NCBI RefSeq assembly: GCF_041053055.1 | Contig: NZ_CP163443.1 | Location: forward strand, 5,253,001 to 5,317,000 | DNA: 64,000 bases | Direction: 5' to 3' | From: Streptomyces sp. R41 | GTDB taxonomy: Bacteria > Actinomycetota > Actinomycetes > Streptomycetales > Streptomycetaceae | Shown: in pieces, positions 8,055-17,803 of the stretch | Position numbering within the stretch: the first letter of the stretch is position 1 | Layout of the letters: the number at the start of each line of letters is the position of its first letter | Position numbers and translations under genes: made by a program | Notes under the pieces: model-generated | Told to the model about the DNA's origin: nothing | Seen by the model: the letters and a program-made list of their open reading frames with translations, nothing else | Database searches by the model: none

Positions 8055-8615
8055 ATGAACGAACAGATGGATGAAAGACGCACCGTCAAGGTGTCGAAGT
8101 ACCTCTCGAAGCATCTGCGGCACCAGCCCGAGCGGATCGGGCTCACGCTCGGCGAGGGCGGCTGGGTCGAGATCGAGACGCTGATGGCCGCGGCGGCCGC
8201 GCACGGATTCCGGTTCACGCGCGAGGAGCTCGATCATGTAGTGGCGCACAACGACAAGCGGCGCTTCGCGATCGAGGGGACCCGGATCCGCGCAAGCCAG
8301 GGCCACTCCGTCGAGGTCGACCTCGGACTGCCCCCGGCGACCCCGCCCGCGTACCTCTACCACGGGACCGTGGCCCGCAACCTGGACGCGATCCGCGCCG
8401 AGGGCCTGCGGCCCATGAACCGGCACGACGTGCACCTCTCGCCGGACCGGGAGACCGCGACCCGCGTCGGCGCCCGCCGCGGCCGGCCGGTCGTGCTCTG
8501 CGTGGACGCCGCCGCCATGCACCGCGACGGCCATGTCTTCCGGGTCAGCGCGAACGGAGTCTGGCTCACCCAGGCCGTACCCCCGCAGTACCTGCGGTTT
8601 CCCTCGGCGCACTGA
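8055..8615 (+). CDS. kptA: KptA/Tpt1-type RNA 2'-phosphotransferase
   Basis: A 186-residue homologue of Tpt1/KptA, which moves a splice-junction RNA 2'-phosphate to NAD+, giving ADP-ribose 1'',2''-cyclic phosphate. Family signatures are visible: [12 protein letters not shown] (the Arg-His pair near residues 20-22), [16 protein letters not shown] (NAD-binding), [13 protein letters not shown] with its conserved arginine and histidine, and [10 protein letters not shown]. The length is normal for bacterial copies. It starts at ATG 8055 behind CTGGAGAG. Bacteria have no known yeast-type tRNA splicing, so the physiological substrate is unsettled. It has no obvious operon partner. Confidence 0.9.
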   Translation: MNEQMDERRTVKVSKYLSKHLRHQPERIGLTLGEGGWVEIETLMAAAAAHGFRFTREELDHVVAHNDKRRFAIEGTRIRASQGHSVEVDLGLPPATPPAYLYHGTVARNLDAIRAEGLRPMNRHDVHLSPDRETATRVGARRGRPVVLCVDAAAMHRDGHVFRVSANGVWLTQAVPPQYLRFPSAH

Positions 8616-8707
8616 CCGGGCAGGCAAGAGGGGGTGATCACAGGCAGGCAGCGCGGGTGATCACGCGGTGGCCGCGACCACTCCGCGGCTCCCCTTACGC
8701 TCGATGC

Positions 8708-9610
8708 ATGAGTCTGCGTCTGAGCACCGTGATCCTGCCGTACGTCCGCTGGCACGAGGGCGGGCGTTCCGCCTGGCAGCGTGCGGAGCAGCTCGGCTTC
8801 CACACCGCGTTCACGTACGACCATCTGTCGTGGCGGACCTTCCGCGACGGCCCCTGGTTCGGGGCGGTCCCGACGCTGACCGCCGCGGCCACCGTCACCG
8901 AGCGCCTCCGCCTCGGCACGCTCGTGACCTCGCCGAACTTCCGGCACCCGGTGACCCTCGCCAAGGAACTGATCTCCCTCGACGACGTCTCGAACGGCCG
9001 GATCACCCTGGGCATCGGCGCGGGCGGCACCGGCTTCGACGCCACCGCGCTCGGCCAGGACCCATGGACCCCGCGCGAGCGCGCCAACCGCTTCGGCGAG
9101 TTCGTGCCGCTGCTCGACCGGCTGCTCACCGAGGACTCCGTTTCGTACGGCGGTGACTACTACTCGGCGCACGAGGCGCGCAACATCCCTGGCTGTGTCC
9201 AGCGCCCCCGGCTGCCATTCGCGGTGGCCGCCACCGGTCCGCGTGGACTGAAGCTCGCAGCTCAGTACGGGCAGGCGTGGGTGACGACCGGCGACCCGAA
9301 GCTGTACGAAACGGGCACCCCCGCCCAGTCGGTTCAGGCCATTCGCGAGCAGGCCGACAAGCTGGCCGACGCATGCGCCGCGATCGGCCGGGACGCGAAC
9401 GAGCTCGACAAGATCCTGCTCACCGGCTTCACCCCGGACCGCGGCCGTCCGCTGGAGTCCCTGGACGCATTCGTTGATTTCGCGGGCAGGCACGCGGAGC
9501 TGGGCTTCACCGACATCGTGATCCACTGGCCGATCCCCGACTCGGATTTCGCGGCCGATGTGAAGGTCTTCGAGCGCATCGCCATGGATGCGTTGGCACA
9601 GCTGCCTTGA
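8708..9610 (+). CDS. LLM-class flavin-dependent oxidoreductase
   Basis: A 300-residue bacterial luciferase-like monooxygenase/F420-dependent-type oxidoreductase. The TIM-barrel motifs are present: [20 protein letters not shown] near the N terminus, [16 protein letters not shown], and [13 protein letters not shown], which contacts the flavin phosphate. The C-terminal [19 protein letters not shown] segment reads [20 protein letters not shown] here. In actinobacteria many such proteins use F420 rather than FMN; the sequence alone does not decide. ATG 8708 is chosen because homology begins at [12 protein letters not shown]. The substrate is unknown. Confidence 0.9.
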   Translation: MSLRLSTVILPYVRWHEGGRSAWQRAEQLGFHTAFTYDHLSWRTFRDGPWFGAVPTLTAAATVTERLRLGTLVTSPNFRHPVTLAKELISLDDVSNGRITLGIGAGGTGFDATALGQDPWTPRERANRFGEFVPLLDRLLTEDSVSYGGDYYSAHEARNIPGCVQRPRLPFAVAATGPRGLKLAAQYGQAWVTTGDPKLYETGTPAQSVQAIREQADKLADACAAIGRDANELDKILLTGFTPDRGRPLESLDAFVDFAGRHAELGFTDIVIHWPIPDSDFAADVKVFERIAMDALAQLP

Positions 9611-9791
9611 GATACGGCACGGCTCACCCGAGATCCGGTACAGCTGTCCTGAGCCCATGGCCGAGCCGTCCTGAGTGTTCGGCCCAGCAGTCTCTGGTTC
9701 GACGGGGTGTAACGGTGCTGGTGAGGACGGTAACCACTCAAGTGTGCGGACCGCCGCACGGCCGTGCGCGCATATGCGGGAGAATGGGCCC

Positions 9792-10661
9792 GTGACCTCA
9801 GCGACTCGACGGCCCGAGACCCCGGCCTCCACCGTTCCGCCGCGGCTGATCGCCACGGATCTCGACGGCACCCTGTTGCGCGACGACAAGTCGGTGTCCG
9901 AGCGCACGATCGCCGCGCTCGCCGCCGCCGAGGAGGCGGGCGTCGAGGTCTTCTTCGTCACCGGCCGCCCGGCCCGCTGGATGGACGTCGTCAGCGACCA
10001 TGTCCACGGGCACGGCCTGGCGATCTGCGGCAACGGCGCCGCCGTGGTCGACCTGCACGGCGGCCCCGGCGCCCACCGCTTCGTCAAGATCCGGGAGTTG
10101 GCGCCCGACATCGCGCTCCGCGTCGTCCAATCGCTGCGCGCCGCCGCACCCGGCACCGTGTGCGCCGTCGAACGGACGTACGGCCTGCATCTCGAACCGG
10201 GCTACCCCTCGCTGCACATGGAGCCCCCGGAGACCGTCGCGCCCGCCGAGAAGCTCCTCTCCGAGGACGCCCTGGACGCCGATCAGCCGGTGCTCAAGGT
10301 GCTCGCGTACCACCCCGAGATGGACCCGGACGACTTCCTCACCGTCGCCCGTCACGCCATCCTCGACCGGGCCAACGTCACCCGCTCCAGCCCCAGCGCG
10401 CTCCTTGAGATCAGCGGCCCCGGCGTCTCCAAGGCCAGCACCCTCGCACTGTGCTGCGCCGAACGCGGCATCTCCCACGAGGAGGTCGTCGCCTTCGGTG
10501 ACATGCCGAACGACGTCGAGATGCTCACCTGGGCCGGCCAGTCGTACGCCATGGGCAACGCCCACCCCGAGGTGATCGCGGCGGCCTCCGGGCGCACGGT
10601 CGCCAACAACGACGACGGGGTGGCGGTCGTGATCGAGCGGATACTCGCGGAGCGGTTGTAG
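9792..10661 (+). CDS. HAD superfamily (Cof-type) phosphatase
   Basis: A 289-residue HAD phosphatase of the Cof/IIB subfamily. Motif I is [10 protein letters not shown] (nucleophile and acid Asp), motif II is FFVTGRP, the lysine of motif III lies around SGPGVSKAS, and motif IV is [11 protein letters not shown]. The large C2-type cap between motifs II and III is typical of sugar-phosphate or FMN/PLP phosphatases. GTG 9792 is used because upstream sequence in frame is low-complexity and unlike the family. It is probably cytoplasmic and of broad specificity. The gene is followed by 144 bp of repetitive, gene-free DNA and then by a pseudogene on the other strand. Confidence 0.9.
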   Translation: MTSATRRPETPASTVPPRLIATDLDGTLLRDDKSVSERTIAALAAAEEAGVEVFFVTGRPARWMDVVSDHVHGHGLAICGNGAAVVDLHGGPGAHRFVKIRELAPDIALRVVQSLRAAAPGTVCAVERTYGLHLEPGYPSLHMEPPETVAPAEKLLSEDALDADQPVLKVLAYHPEMDPDDFLTVARHAILDRANVTRSSPSALLEISGPGVSKASTLALCCAERGISHEEVVAFGDMPNDVEMLTWAGQSYAMGNAHPEVIAAASGRTVANNDDGVAVVIERILAERL

Positions 10662-10805
10662 GAGCAGGGGCTGCCGGGTGCTTGTACGGGAGTAGCTGCC
10701 GCTGGTGCTCGTGCAGGAGTGCCTGCTGGGGTGCTGGTGCGGAAGGCGGTGCTTGTAAGAGGCGGTCTCCAGGAACGTAGGGGGCGGTCTCCAGGAGCGC
10801 GCCTC

Positions 10806-11215
10806 TTACTGGGCGACCCCGCCCACCGACCGCTGGACGTCCACCCTGTGCTCCGCGGGCCATAGCACAGGGTCCAGGGGCTGCCCGCGAGCAGAATCTC
10901 CGCGGTGTATGGGAGGTCGCCGCCCTGCCGGTACTGTTCGCGCGCGATCCGGCCCAGGTCCTCGCGCCGTGCCACGACCTCCCGCCGCTCACGCGCGAGG
11001 AGTTGCTCGGCCCGCCGCGCCTTGGTCCGCTGCGCCTCGGCCTCCCGCCGTCCCGCCTCGTACTGCCGCGTCGCCACGGAGACGTCCGCGTACAGCCGCC
11101 CTACTGGGCGCCGATGCCGGGGTCCTCGCCACGGCCGCGGTGGGCCGGGCCGCGAGGACGCGAGCGCGCACAACAGCACCGATACGAGCAGCGGACGGCG
11201 GCGGGATGAGCGCAT
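10806..11215 (-). pseudogene. Decayed secreted coiled-coil protein (M23/NlpC-type peptidase remnant)
   Basis: The minus strand starts with MRSSRRRPLLVSVLLCALA, a signal-peptide-like segment. It continues into a charged coiled coil (YEAGRREAEAQRTKARRAEQ and RIAREQYRQGG, then LPYTAEILLAGSP). This is the N-terminal layout of actinobacterial secreted peptidoglycan hydrolases. After LLAGSPWTLCY the reading frame is lost. The expected continuation HRVDVQRSVGGVAQ is found in another frame and then meets a TAA at 10806-10808. The catalytic domain is absent. One frameshift plus a stop indicates a truncated pseudogene. The flanks, 10662-10805 and 11216-11406, hold only imperfect short repeats (for example GGCGGTCTCCAGGA twice near 10762-10796) and no gene. 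Confidence 0.6.
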
Positions 11216-11406
11216 GACGGCGATCGTGTCGCGCGCCGTCGGGCACGGTCTTGTTCATGTCGTACCCCTGGGGACCGGTGGCCATGGATGGGTCACTCGG
11301 CTGGGCCGAACAGGTGCCTGGCCTCGGCGCGTCGGCCACGCCACTCGGCGGACTTGGGGGACCCGCGCGACTTGGGCAATTTGGGCGACTCGGGGACCCC
11401 AGGGAC

Positions 11407-13116
11407 TCAGTGGGGCGCCTGCCACACCACCGTCGTGCCGCCGCCGATCCCCGGCCCGTACCAGCTGTCGCCGCCCAGGGACTCGGCGCGCCGCTTGAGG
11501 TTCCGCAGACCGCTGCGCCGGCCGCCGTCGGGGATGCCGACGCCGTCGTCCGCGACAGTGAGCCGTACGGCCTGCCGCCCGTCCGGCAGTTGGACGGTCG
11601 CGTCGACGACGACGTCGATGCGGGAGGCCCCTGAGTGCCGGAAGGCATTGGAGAGGGCCTCGCGCAGGGCGGCGATGAGGTTCTTGCCGGCGAGTTCGCC
11701 GACCACCGTGTCGACGGGGCCGATGAAGCGGTGGCCCGGCTTGAAACCGAGAGGTACTGCGGCCATGTTGATCTCGCGCAGCACGCGAGTGCGCAGCCCG
11801 GACGGCACTTCGGCGGGGCCCTGGCGGAGCGCGAAGATGGCGGTGCGGATCTCCTGGATGGTGACGTCGAGTTCGTCGACCGCCTTGCCGACGCCCTCCT
11901 GAACCTCGGGCACGACCGACCGCCGCTGCGCGCTCTCCAGCAGCATTCCCGTCGCGAACAGCCGCTGGATGACGAGGTCGTGCAGGTCACGGGCGATCCG
12001 GTCGCGGTCCTCGTACACCGCGAGCCGCTCCCGGTCCCGTTGGGCCTCGGCCATCATCAGCGCGAGCGCGGCCTGGGAGGCGAACTGCGCGGCCAGGGTG
12101 CGCTCGGCCTCCGTGAACGAACGCTCTCCTTGGGCGCGCGGCAGGACGAGGGCTCCGAGCAGTCGGCCGTCGCTCTGCAGCGGCAGCATCATGACCGGCC
12201 CGTAGTCGCGCGCGAGATCTGTGAGCATGCGCGCGTCGGTGGTCGCGTCCTCGACGAACACCGGCTCTCCGTCGAGGAGTTCGGCGACGACCTCGCTCTC
12301 CGGCGGGATCACGAAGCCGAGCGCCTTCGACCGGCGTTCCGATGCGACGGCGACGATCTCCAGGCCGCCCTCCTCCGCGGGAAGCAGCACGATCCCGGCC
12401 GCTGAGCCGGAGAGCCGACGGGCCTGTTCGGCGACAACCTGAAGGGCGTCCTCGGCATCGCTGCCCGACAACAGCGCCCTCGTGACGGCCACCGAGCCGT
12501 CGATCCAGCGCTCGCGCTGGTGGGCGGCCTCGTACAGGCGGGCGTTGCCGATGGCGATACCCGCCTCCGCTGCCAGCACCCGGACCATGTTGAGGTCGTC
12601 GTCGTTGAACGGGCCGCCGCCGCGCTTCTCGGTCAGGTAGAGATTCCCGAAGATCTCCCCATGCACCCGGATCGGAACCCCGAGGAAGCTCCGCATCGGC
12701 GGATGGTGCTCGGGGAATCCGCAGGAGCGCGGATCGTCGGCCACGTTCGCGAGCTGCACCGGCTCCGGATCGTGGATGAGCGCCCCGAGCAGACCCTTGT
12801 GCCCGTCGGGCAGCCGCCCGATCAGCCGGGCGGTCCCCTCGTCGACCCCGTGGTAGACCAGGTCTGCTATGCCCTTCCCGTCCTCCGCCACGACCCCGAC
12901 GGCCGCGTACCGGGCGTCTGCCAGCTCGGCCGCCGTCTCGCAGATCCGGTTCAGCGTGGAGTGCAGTTCCAGCCCCGTCCCGACCGACCGCATCGCCTCC
13001 AGCAGCTGCGGCACCCGCGCGGTCACCTCGGTGGACAGCCCGTGCAGGCCCCGGGTCGTCCGAGTCGCCGCGTCCGGACTGCCGACCGGGTCGGGCGAGG
13101 CAGGAGCTACTGACAT
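11407..13116 (-). CDS. DevS/DosS-like GAF-domain sensor histidine kinase
   Basis: A 569-residue soluble kinase with two GAF domains (about 50-195 and 215-360), a HisKA_3 dimerisation region with the phospho-acceptor in DRIARDLHDLVIQRLF, and a C-terminal HATPase with N box (EALSNAFRHSGAS), DDGVGIPDGG and SGLRNLKRRAE. The first GAF carries HHPPMRSFLGVPIRVHGEIF at 137-156, matching the haem-contact segment of mycobacterial DevS/DosT, where H149 (from memory) is the proximal haem ligand. His138 is the corresponding candidate here. It lies 41 bp downstream of cydCD on the same strand. No response-regulator gene is adjacent. A redox or gas-sensing role is therefore inferred. Confidence 0.92.
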   Translation of the reverse strand: MSVAPASPDPVGSPDAATRTTRGLHGLSTEVTARVPQLLEAMRSVGTGLELHSTLNRICETAAELADARYAAVGVVAEDGKGIADLVYHGVDEGTARLIGRLPDGHKGLLGALIHDPEPVQLANVADDPRSCGFPEHHPPMRSFLGVPIRVHGEIFGNLYLTEKRGGGPFNDDDLNMVRVLAAEAGIAIGNARLYEAAHQRERWIDGSVAVTRALLSGSDAEDALQVVAEQARRLSGSAAGIVLLPAEEGGLEIVAVASERRSKALGFVIPPESEVVAELLDGEPVFVEDATTDARMLTDLARDYGPVMMLPLQSDGRLLGALVLPRAQGERSFTEAERTLAAQFASQAALALMMAEAQRDRERLAVYEDRDRIARDLHDLVIQRLFATGMLLESAQRRSVVPEVQEGVGKAVDELDVTIQEIRTAIFALRQGPAEVPSGLRTRVLREINMAAVPLGFKPGHRFIGPVDTVVGELAGKNLIAALREALSNAFRHSGASRIDVVVDATVQLPDGRQAVRLTVADDGVGIPDGGRRSGLRNLKRRAESLGGDSWYGPGIGGGTTVVWQAPH

Positions 13117-13157
13117 GCCTTGAGCGTAGTTAGTCCTATTTGCCAGGGAAAGTCGGA

Positions 13158-16100
13158 CTATGCAGCCTGGACCAGCAGATCCCCCGCCGCCTCACGCTCC
13201 ACCATCTCCCGCAGCGGACCTGCGACAGCCGCCAGCTCCGCGTACGCGCCTCGCTGGACCACACGCCCCTGCGCGAGCACGATCACCTCGTCCACCGCGT
13301 CGAGCCCGGCCAGCCGGTGCGTGATCAGCAGCGTCGTACGGCCCTCGGTCGCGGCCAGCAGATCCTCCGTGAGGGCGTCGGCCGTCGGCAGGTCGAGGTG
13401 TTCCGCGGGCTCGTCGAGGACGAGGACGGGGAAGTCGGCGAGCAATGCCCGGGCCAGTGCGAGCCGCTGGCGCTGGCCGCCGGACAGCCGGGCCCCGTGC
13501 TCCCCGATCAGCGTGTCGAGCCCGTCGGGCAGCCCGTCCGCCCAGTCGAGGAGCCGGGCCCGCGCGAGCGCGTCGCGCAGCTCGGCCTCGGGCGCCTCCT
13601 TCCGGGCCAGCAGCAGGTTCTCGCGGACCGTGCTGTCGAAGAGGTGGGCGTCCTGGGCGCAGAGCCCGACCAGGCGGCGTACGGCGTCTCCGTCCATCGC
13701 GTACGCGTCCACACCGCCCAGCGTGTACGACCCGGCGCCCGCGTCCAGGAATCGCAGCAGCACCTGTGCCAGCGTGGTCTTGCCGGACCCGGAGGCGCCG
13801 ACGACGGCGATCCTGCGGCCCTGTTCGAGGGTCAGGTCGAGCCCGGCGAGCGCGTCCCGGTCCTGTCCGGTGTGACGGGCCCGGAGCCCTTGCACACGCA
13901 GCGGGAACGGCGAGGCGGGGGCCGACTGCGGAAACTCCGGTTCGCGTACGGGATCGGGGGCGTCCAGCACCTCGTACACGCGCTCCGCGCTCTTGCGCAC
14001 CCGCTGCCGGTACTGCACGGCGAGTGGCAGCCCCATGACGGCCTCGAACGCGGCCAGCGGGGTGAGGACCACGACGGCCATCGCCACGCCGCCCAGCCGT
14101 CCCGCGGCGACCGCCTGGGCGCCCACGAGGGCGGTGGCCGCGACGGTCAGCCCGGACGCGAGTGCCGTGAGCCCGTCGCCGAGCGCGGTCGCGGTGGCGG
14201 CCCGGGAGGCGATGCGGGTGAGTACCGTGTCGGCCCGCCGTGTCTCGGCGGTACGGGCGGGCAGGGCGCCCGCGACGGTCAACTCGGCCGTTCCCGTGAG
14301 CAGGTCGGTCACCCGGGTCGCCAGGACGCCGCGCGCGGGAGCCAGCCGCCGCTCGGCGCGGCGCGCCACGGCGCCGGTGACGAGCGGGACGCCGACCCCG
14401 GCCGCCAGCAGTCCGGCGGCGAGTGCGGCACCGGCCTCGGGCAGCAGCCAGGCCGTGAAGCCGACGGAGGCGGCGGACACCACGACCGCGGCACCCGCGG
14501 GCAGCAGCCACCGCAGCCAGTAGTCCTGCATCGCGTCCACGTCGGCGACGAGCCGCGACAGCAGATCGCCGCGCCGGGTCGTCCGCAGCCCCGCGGGCGC
14601 GAGGCGTTCGAGGCGCCGGTACACGGCGACCCGGGCGTCGGCCAGCATCCGCAGCACCGCGTCGTGCGACACGAGCCGCTCCGCGTACCGGAACACGGCC
14701 CGGCCGATCCCGAACGCCCGCGTGGCCGTCACGGCCACCATCAGATACAGCACCGGCGGCTGCTGGGACGCCCGCGAAATGAGCCACCCGGAGGTGGCCA
14801 TCAGGCCGACGGCACTGCCGAGCGCGAGGCTGCCGAGGAGCAGAGCGAGCGCGAGCGGCCCGCGCCGGGGAGCAGCCATGGCCCGGACTCGGGCGAGCAC
14901 GCCGCCGCGCTGCCGCGGAGCCGGAGGAGGCTCTTCCCCCTCGGTCAGGGGCACGCCTTCCGGCTCGGCCGACGGCCGGAGCGGCTGGGTGGGGCCGGGT
15001 TCGGAAGGGCTGGACACCTCGTCGGGCACCCTGAGTTCCAGTCGCACCACCCGGTCCGCCACCCCCAGCAACGCCGGCCGGTGCACCACCAGCAGCACCG
15101 TCCGCCCCACGGCGAGCCGCCGTACCGCCTCCACGACCTCCGCCTCCGTCGCTCCGTCCAACGAGGCCGTCGGCTCGTCGAGGAGCATCACGGGCCGGTC
15201 CGCGAGGAACGCCCGGGCGAGGGCGAGGCGTTGGCGCTGGCCGGCCGACAGCCCGGCACCGTCCTCGCCGAGGACCGTGTCGACCCCGTCGGGCAGCGCG
15301 TCGACGAAGCCGGCCGCACCCGCGTCGACGAGCGCCCGGCGCAGCGCCGCGTCGTCCGCGTCGGGCCGCGCCAGCCGTACGTTCTCGGCGATGGACCCGG
15401 CGTAGAGGTGGGGTCGCTGCGGCACCCAGGCCACCTGTGAGCGCCACTCCGCCAGGTCGGCCTCGGCAAGATCGACTCCCCCGACCCGTACGCGGCCCGC
15501 GGCGGGCTTCACGAAACCCAGCAGGACGTTCAGCAGGGTCGACTTGCCCACGCCGCTCGGCCCGACCAGCGCCACCGTCTCACCGGGCTCGACCGCGAAG
15601 GAGACGTCCGAGACCGCGGCACCGGAGCGCCCCGGGTACCGCACGCTCACACCCTCGAAGCCGATCTTCCCCGTCGGCGCGTGCAGCGAGCCGGAGGTCG
15701 GCACCGGGGCTTCCAGCACGGAGAAGATTTCCTCGGCCGCCGCGAGCCCCTCGGCGGCGGCGTGATACTGCGCCCCCACCTGCCGCAGCGGCAGATACGC
15801 CTCGGGCGCGAGGACGAGGATGACGAGCCCCACGTACAGATCCATCTCGCCGTGCACGAGCCGCATCCCGATGGTCACCGCGACCAGCGCGACCGAGATG
15901 GTGGCGAGCAGTTCCAGCGCGAAGGAGGACAGGAAGGCGATCCGCAGCGTCCGCATGGTCGCCTGCCGGTACTCGCCGGTGATCTTCCGGATCGACTCGG
16001 CCTGCGCCTTGGCCCGCCCGAACACCTTGAGCGTGGGCAGTCCCGCTACGACATCGAGGAAGTGCCCCGAAAGACGGGACAGCAACCGCCACTGCCGGTC

Positions 16101-16658
16101 CATCTGGGTCCGCGTGGCCCAGCCGATCAGAATCATGAAGAGCGGGATCAACGGCAGCGTGCCGACGATGATCGCCGCCGACACCCAGTCCTCGGTGACG
16201 ACCCGGGCGAGGACGGCCACCGGAACCACCACCGCGAGCCCCAGCTGGGGCAGATAGCGCGAGAAGTAGTCGTCGAGTGCGTCAACTCCGCGCGTGGCGA
16301 GGGACACCAGCGAGCCCGTCCGCTGCCCGCTCAGCCACCCGGGGCCGAGCAGCGCGGCCCGCTCCAGCAGCCGCCCCCGCAACTCCGACTTGACCGCCGC
16401 GCTCGCCCGGTGCGCGGCAAGCTCGGTGAGCCAGGAGATGACCGCGCGTCCGATCGCGACCATCGCCAGCAGCACCAGCGGCGTACGGAGTTCGCCGGCC
16501 GAAAGACCGTGCTGGAAGGCGCCGACCACGACTTCGGCAATGAGCATCGCCTGAGCAATGACCAGGGCCGCCCCAGCAACCCCTAGCCCAACGATGGCCG
16601 CGAGAAAGAGGCGAGTGGCGCGGGCGTACCGAAGCAGACGCGGATCGATCGGTTTCAC
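13158..16658 (-). CDS. cydCD: Fused CydDC ABC exporter for cytochrome bd assembly
   Basis: A protein of about 1166 residues combining two half-transporters. The first half has transmembrane helices, Walker A GPSGVGKST, signature LSAGQRQR and Walker B VMLLDEPTASLD. A proline-rich linker near residues 545-595 joins it to the second half, with Walker A GASGSGKTT, LSGGQRQR and LVLDEPAEHLDLP. In E. coli the separate CydD and CydC export reduced thiols needed for haem-d oxidase assembly; the fusion is usual in Streptomyces. The GTG at 16658 (VKPIDPRLLRYAR) is preferred because AAGGG sits 10 nt upstream. A GTG three codons earlier has only 1 nt spacing. The first codons overlap a parS site. Confidence 0.93.
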   Translation of the reverse strand: MKPIDPRLLRYARATRLFLAAIVGLGVAGAALVIAQAMLIAEVVVGAFQHGLSAGELRTPLVLLAMVAIGRAVISWLTELAAHRASAAVKSELRGRLLERAALLGPGWLSGQRTGSLVSLATRGVDALDDYFSRYLPQLGLAVVVPVAVLARVVTEDWVSAAIIVGTLPLIPLFMILIGWATRTQMDRQWRLLSRLSGHFLDVVAGLPTLKVFGRAKAQAESIRKITGEYRQATMRTLRIAFLSSFALELLATISVALVAVTIGMRLVHGEMDLYVGLVILVLAPEAYLPLRQVGAQYHAAAEGLAAAEEIFSVLEAPVPTSGSLHAPTGKIGFEGVSVRYPGRSGAAVSDVSFAVEPGETVALVGPSGVGKSTLLNVLLGFVKPAAGRVRVGGVDLAEADLAEWRSQVAWVPQRPHLYAGSIAENVRLARPDADDAALRRALVDAGAAGFVDALPDGVDTVLGEDGAGLSAGQRQRLALARAFLADRPVMLLDEPTASLDGATEAEVVEAVRRLAVGRTVLLVVHRPALLGVADRVVRLELRVPDEVSSPSEPGPTQPLRPSAEPEGVPLTEGEEPPPAPRQRGGVLARVRAMAAPRRGPLALALLLGSLALGSAVGLMATSGWLISRASQQPPVLYLMVAVTATRAFGIGRAVFRYAERLVSHDAVLRMLADARVAVYRRLERLAPAGLRTTRRGDLLSRLVADVDAMQDYWLRWLLPAGAAVVVSAASVGFTAWLLPEAGAALAAGLLAAGVGVPLVTGAVARRAERRLAPARGVLATRVTDLLTGTAELTVAGALPARTAETRRADTVLTRIASRAATATALGDGLTALASGLTVAATALVGAQAVAAGRLGGVAMAVVVLTPLAAFEAVMGLPLAVQYRQRVRKSAERVYEVLDAPDPVREPEFPQSAPASPFPLRVQGLRARHTGQDRDALAGLDLTLEQGRRIAVVGASGSGKTTLAQVLLRFLDAGAGSYTLGGVDAYAMDGDAVRRLVGLCAQDAHLFDSTVRENLLLARKEAPEAELRDALARARLLDWADGLPDGLDTLIGEHGARLSGGQRQRLALARALLADFPVLVLDEPAEHLDLPTADALTEDLLAATEGRTTLLITHRLAGLDAVDEVIVLAQGRVVQRGAYAELAAVAGPLREMVEREAAGDLLVQAA

Positions 16659-16665
16659 GTGAAAC
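16652..16665. promoter_or_regulatory. parS site (exact)
   Basis: GTTTCACGTGAAAC is the Streptomyces ParB-binding centromere site. It covers the translation start of cydCD, and its right half contains the GTG used as start codon. It is the first of three copies within 68 bp. Confidence 0.93.
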
Positions 16666-16687
16666 ACACCCTTGACTCATCCGGCGT

Positions 16688-16701
16688 GTTTCACGTGAAA
16701 C
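16688..16701. promoter_or_regulatory. parS site (exact)
   Basis: An exact GTTTCACGTGAAAC in the cydB-cydCD gap. Its centre lies 36 bp from the parS at 16652-16665, and it has the extended TGTTT start. Confidence 0.93.
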
Positions 16702-16705
16702 GACC

Positions 16706-16719
16706 GTTTCACGTGAAAC
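16706..16719. promoter_or_regulatory. parS site (exact)
   Basis: Third exact GTTTCACGTGAAAC of the triplet. Its centre is 18 bp from that of the neighbouring site, so only 4 bp separate the two palindromes. Confidence 0.93.
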
Positions 16720-16775
16720 ATGCCCTGCGATTCAGCGGACCTCAGTGCGCAGCGCGCACCCTCGGCCCAGCGGAC

Positions 16776-17783
16776 TCAGTGCGCCACATCCGGGGCGATG
16801 TGATGCGTGCCGATCCGCTTGCGGAACACCCAGTACGTCCACGACTGGTACAGCAGAACGATCGGCGTGGCGATCCCCGCGCACCAGGTCATGATCTTCA
16901 GGGTGTACGGGCTCGACGACGCGTTGGTGACCGTCAGGCTCCAGTCGTCGTTGAGCGAGGACGGCATGACGTTCGGGAAGAGCGTCAGGAAGAGCATCGC
17001 GACAGCGGCCACGATGGTGATCCCGGACAGCGTGAACGCCCAGCCCTCACGGCTGCCGTTGACCGCCACGAGCGCCGCGACCAGCGCGACCACCGCGACG
17101 ACCAGCGCGACCAGCGACGTGCCGTCGCCGTTTTCGACCTGGGTCCAGAGCAGGAAGATCAGCGCCAACACTGCTGTCGCCAGCCCGAGTTGCAGCGCCA
17201 GCTTCCGTGCTCGCTCCCGGATGTCCCCGACGGTCTTGAGCCCGACGAACACCGTCCCATGGAAGGTGAACAGCGTCAGTGTGACCAGGCCGCCGAGGAG
17301 CGCGTACGGGTTGAGCAGGTCCCAGACGTTGCCGACGTACTCGAAGTTCTGGTTGATCTTCACTCCGCGCACGATGTTGCCGAAGGCCACACCCCACAGG
17401 AATGCCGGGATCAGCGACGTCCAGAAGATCGCGGTCTCCCAGTTGCGCTGCCAGTTCTCCTCGGGCCGCTTCGCCCGGTACTCGAAGGCGACACCGCGCA
17501 CGATCAGGCAGACCAGGATGATCAGCAGTGGCAGATAGAAGCCGGAGAAGAGCGTGGCGTACCACTCGGGGAAGGCGGCGAAGGTCGCACCGCCCGCCGA
17601 GAGCAGCCACACCTCATTGCCGTCCCAGACGGGACCGATCGTGTTGATCAGCACCCGCTTCTCCGTACGGTCCCGGGCCAGCAACTTGGTGAGGATGCCG
17701 ACTCCGAAGTCGAAGCCCTCCAGGAAGAAGTAGCCGGTCCAGAGGACCGCGATGAGTACGAACCAGACGTCGTGAAGTTCCAT
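16776..17783 (-). CDS. cydB: Cytochrome bd ubiquinol/menaquinol oxidase subunit II
   Basis: A 335-residue membrane subunit of the bd-type terminal oxidase, which reduces O2 with electrons from the quinol pool and pumps no protons. It begins MELHDVWFVLIAVLWTGYFF. It has the conserved EGFDFGVG motif on helix 1, GPVWDGNEVW, FPEWYATLFSGFY and RGVAFEYR. About eight hydrophobic helices are visible, as expected. It lies 20 bp downstream of cydA and upstream of cydCD, in the usual cydABCD order. The gap after the stop (16659-16775) holds the parS triplet. Confidence 0.97.
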   Translation of the reverse strand: MELHDVWFVLIAVLWTGYFFLEGFDFGVGILTKLLARDRTEKRVLINTIGPVWDGNEVWLLSAGGATFAAFPEWYATLFSGFYLPLLIILVCLIVRGVAFEYRAKRPEENWQRNWETAIFWTSLIPAFLWGVAFGNIVRGVKINQNFEYVGNVWDLLNPYALLGGLVTLTLFTFHGTVFVGLKTVGDIRERARKLALQLGLATAVLALIFLLWTQVENGDGTSLVALVVAVVALVAALVAVNGSREGWAFTLSGITIVAAVAMLFLTLFPNVMPSSLNDDWSLTVTNASSSPYTLKIMTWCAGIATPIVLLYQSWTYWVFRKRIGTHHIAPDVAH

Positions 17784-17803
17784 GACTCAGCAGCTCCCTG
17801 GGC

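Noticed and set aside
13140..15440. Very long open frame (766 codons) on the strand opposite cydCD
   Set aside because: High-GC antisense artefact. It has no ribosome-binding site and low-complexity Gly/Arg content, while the opposite strand encodes intact ABC domains.
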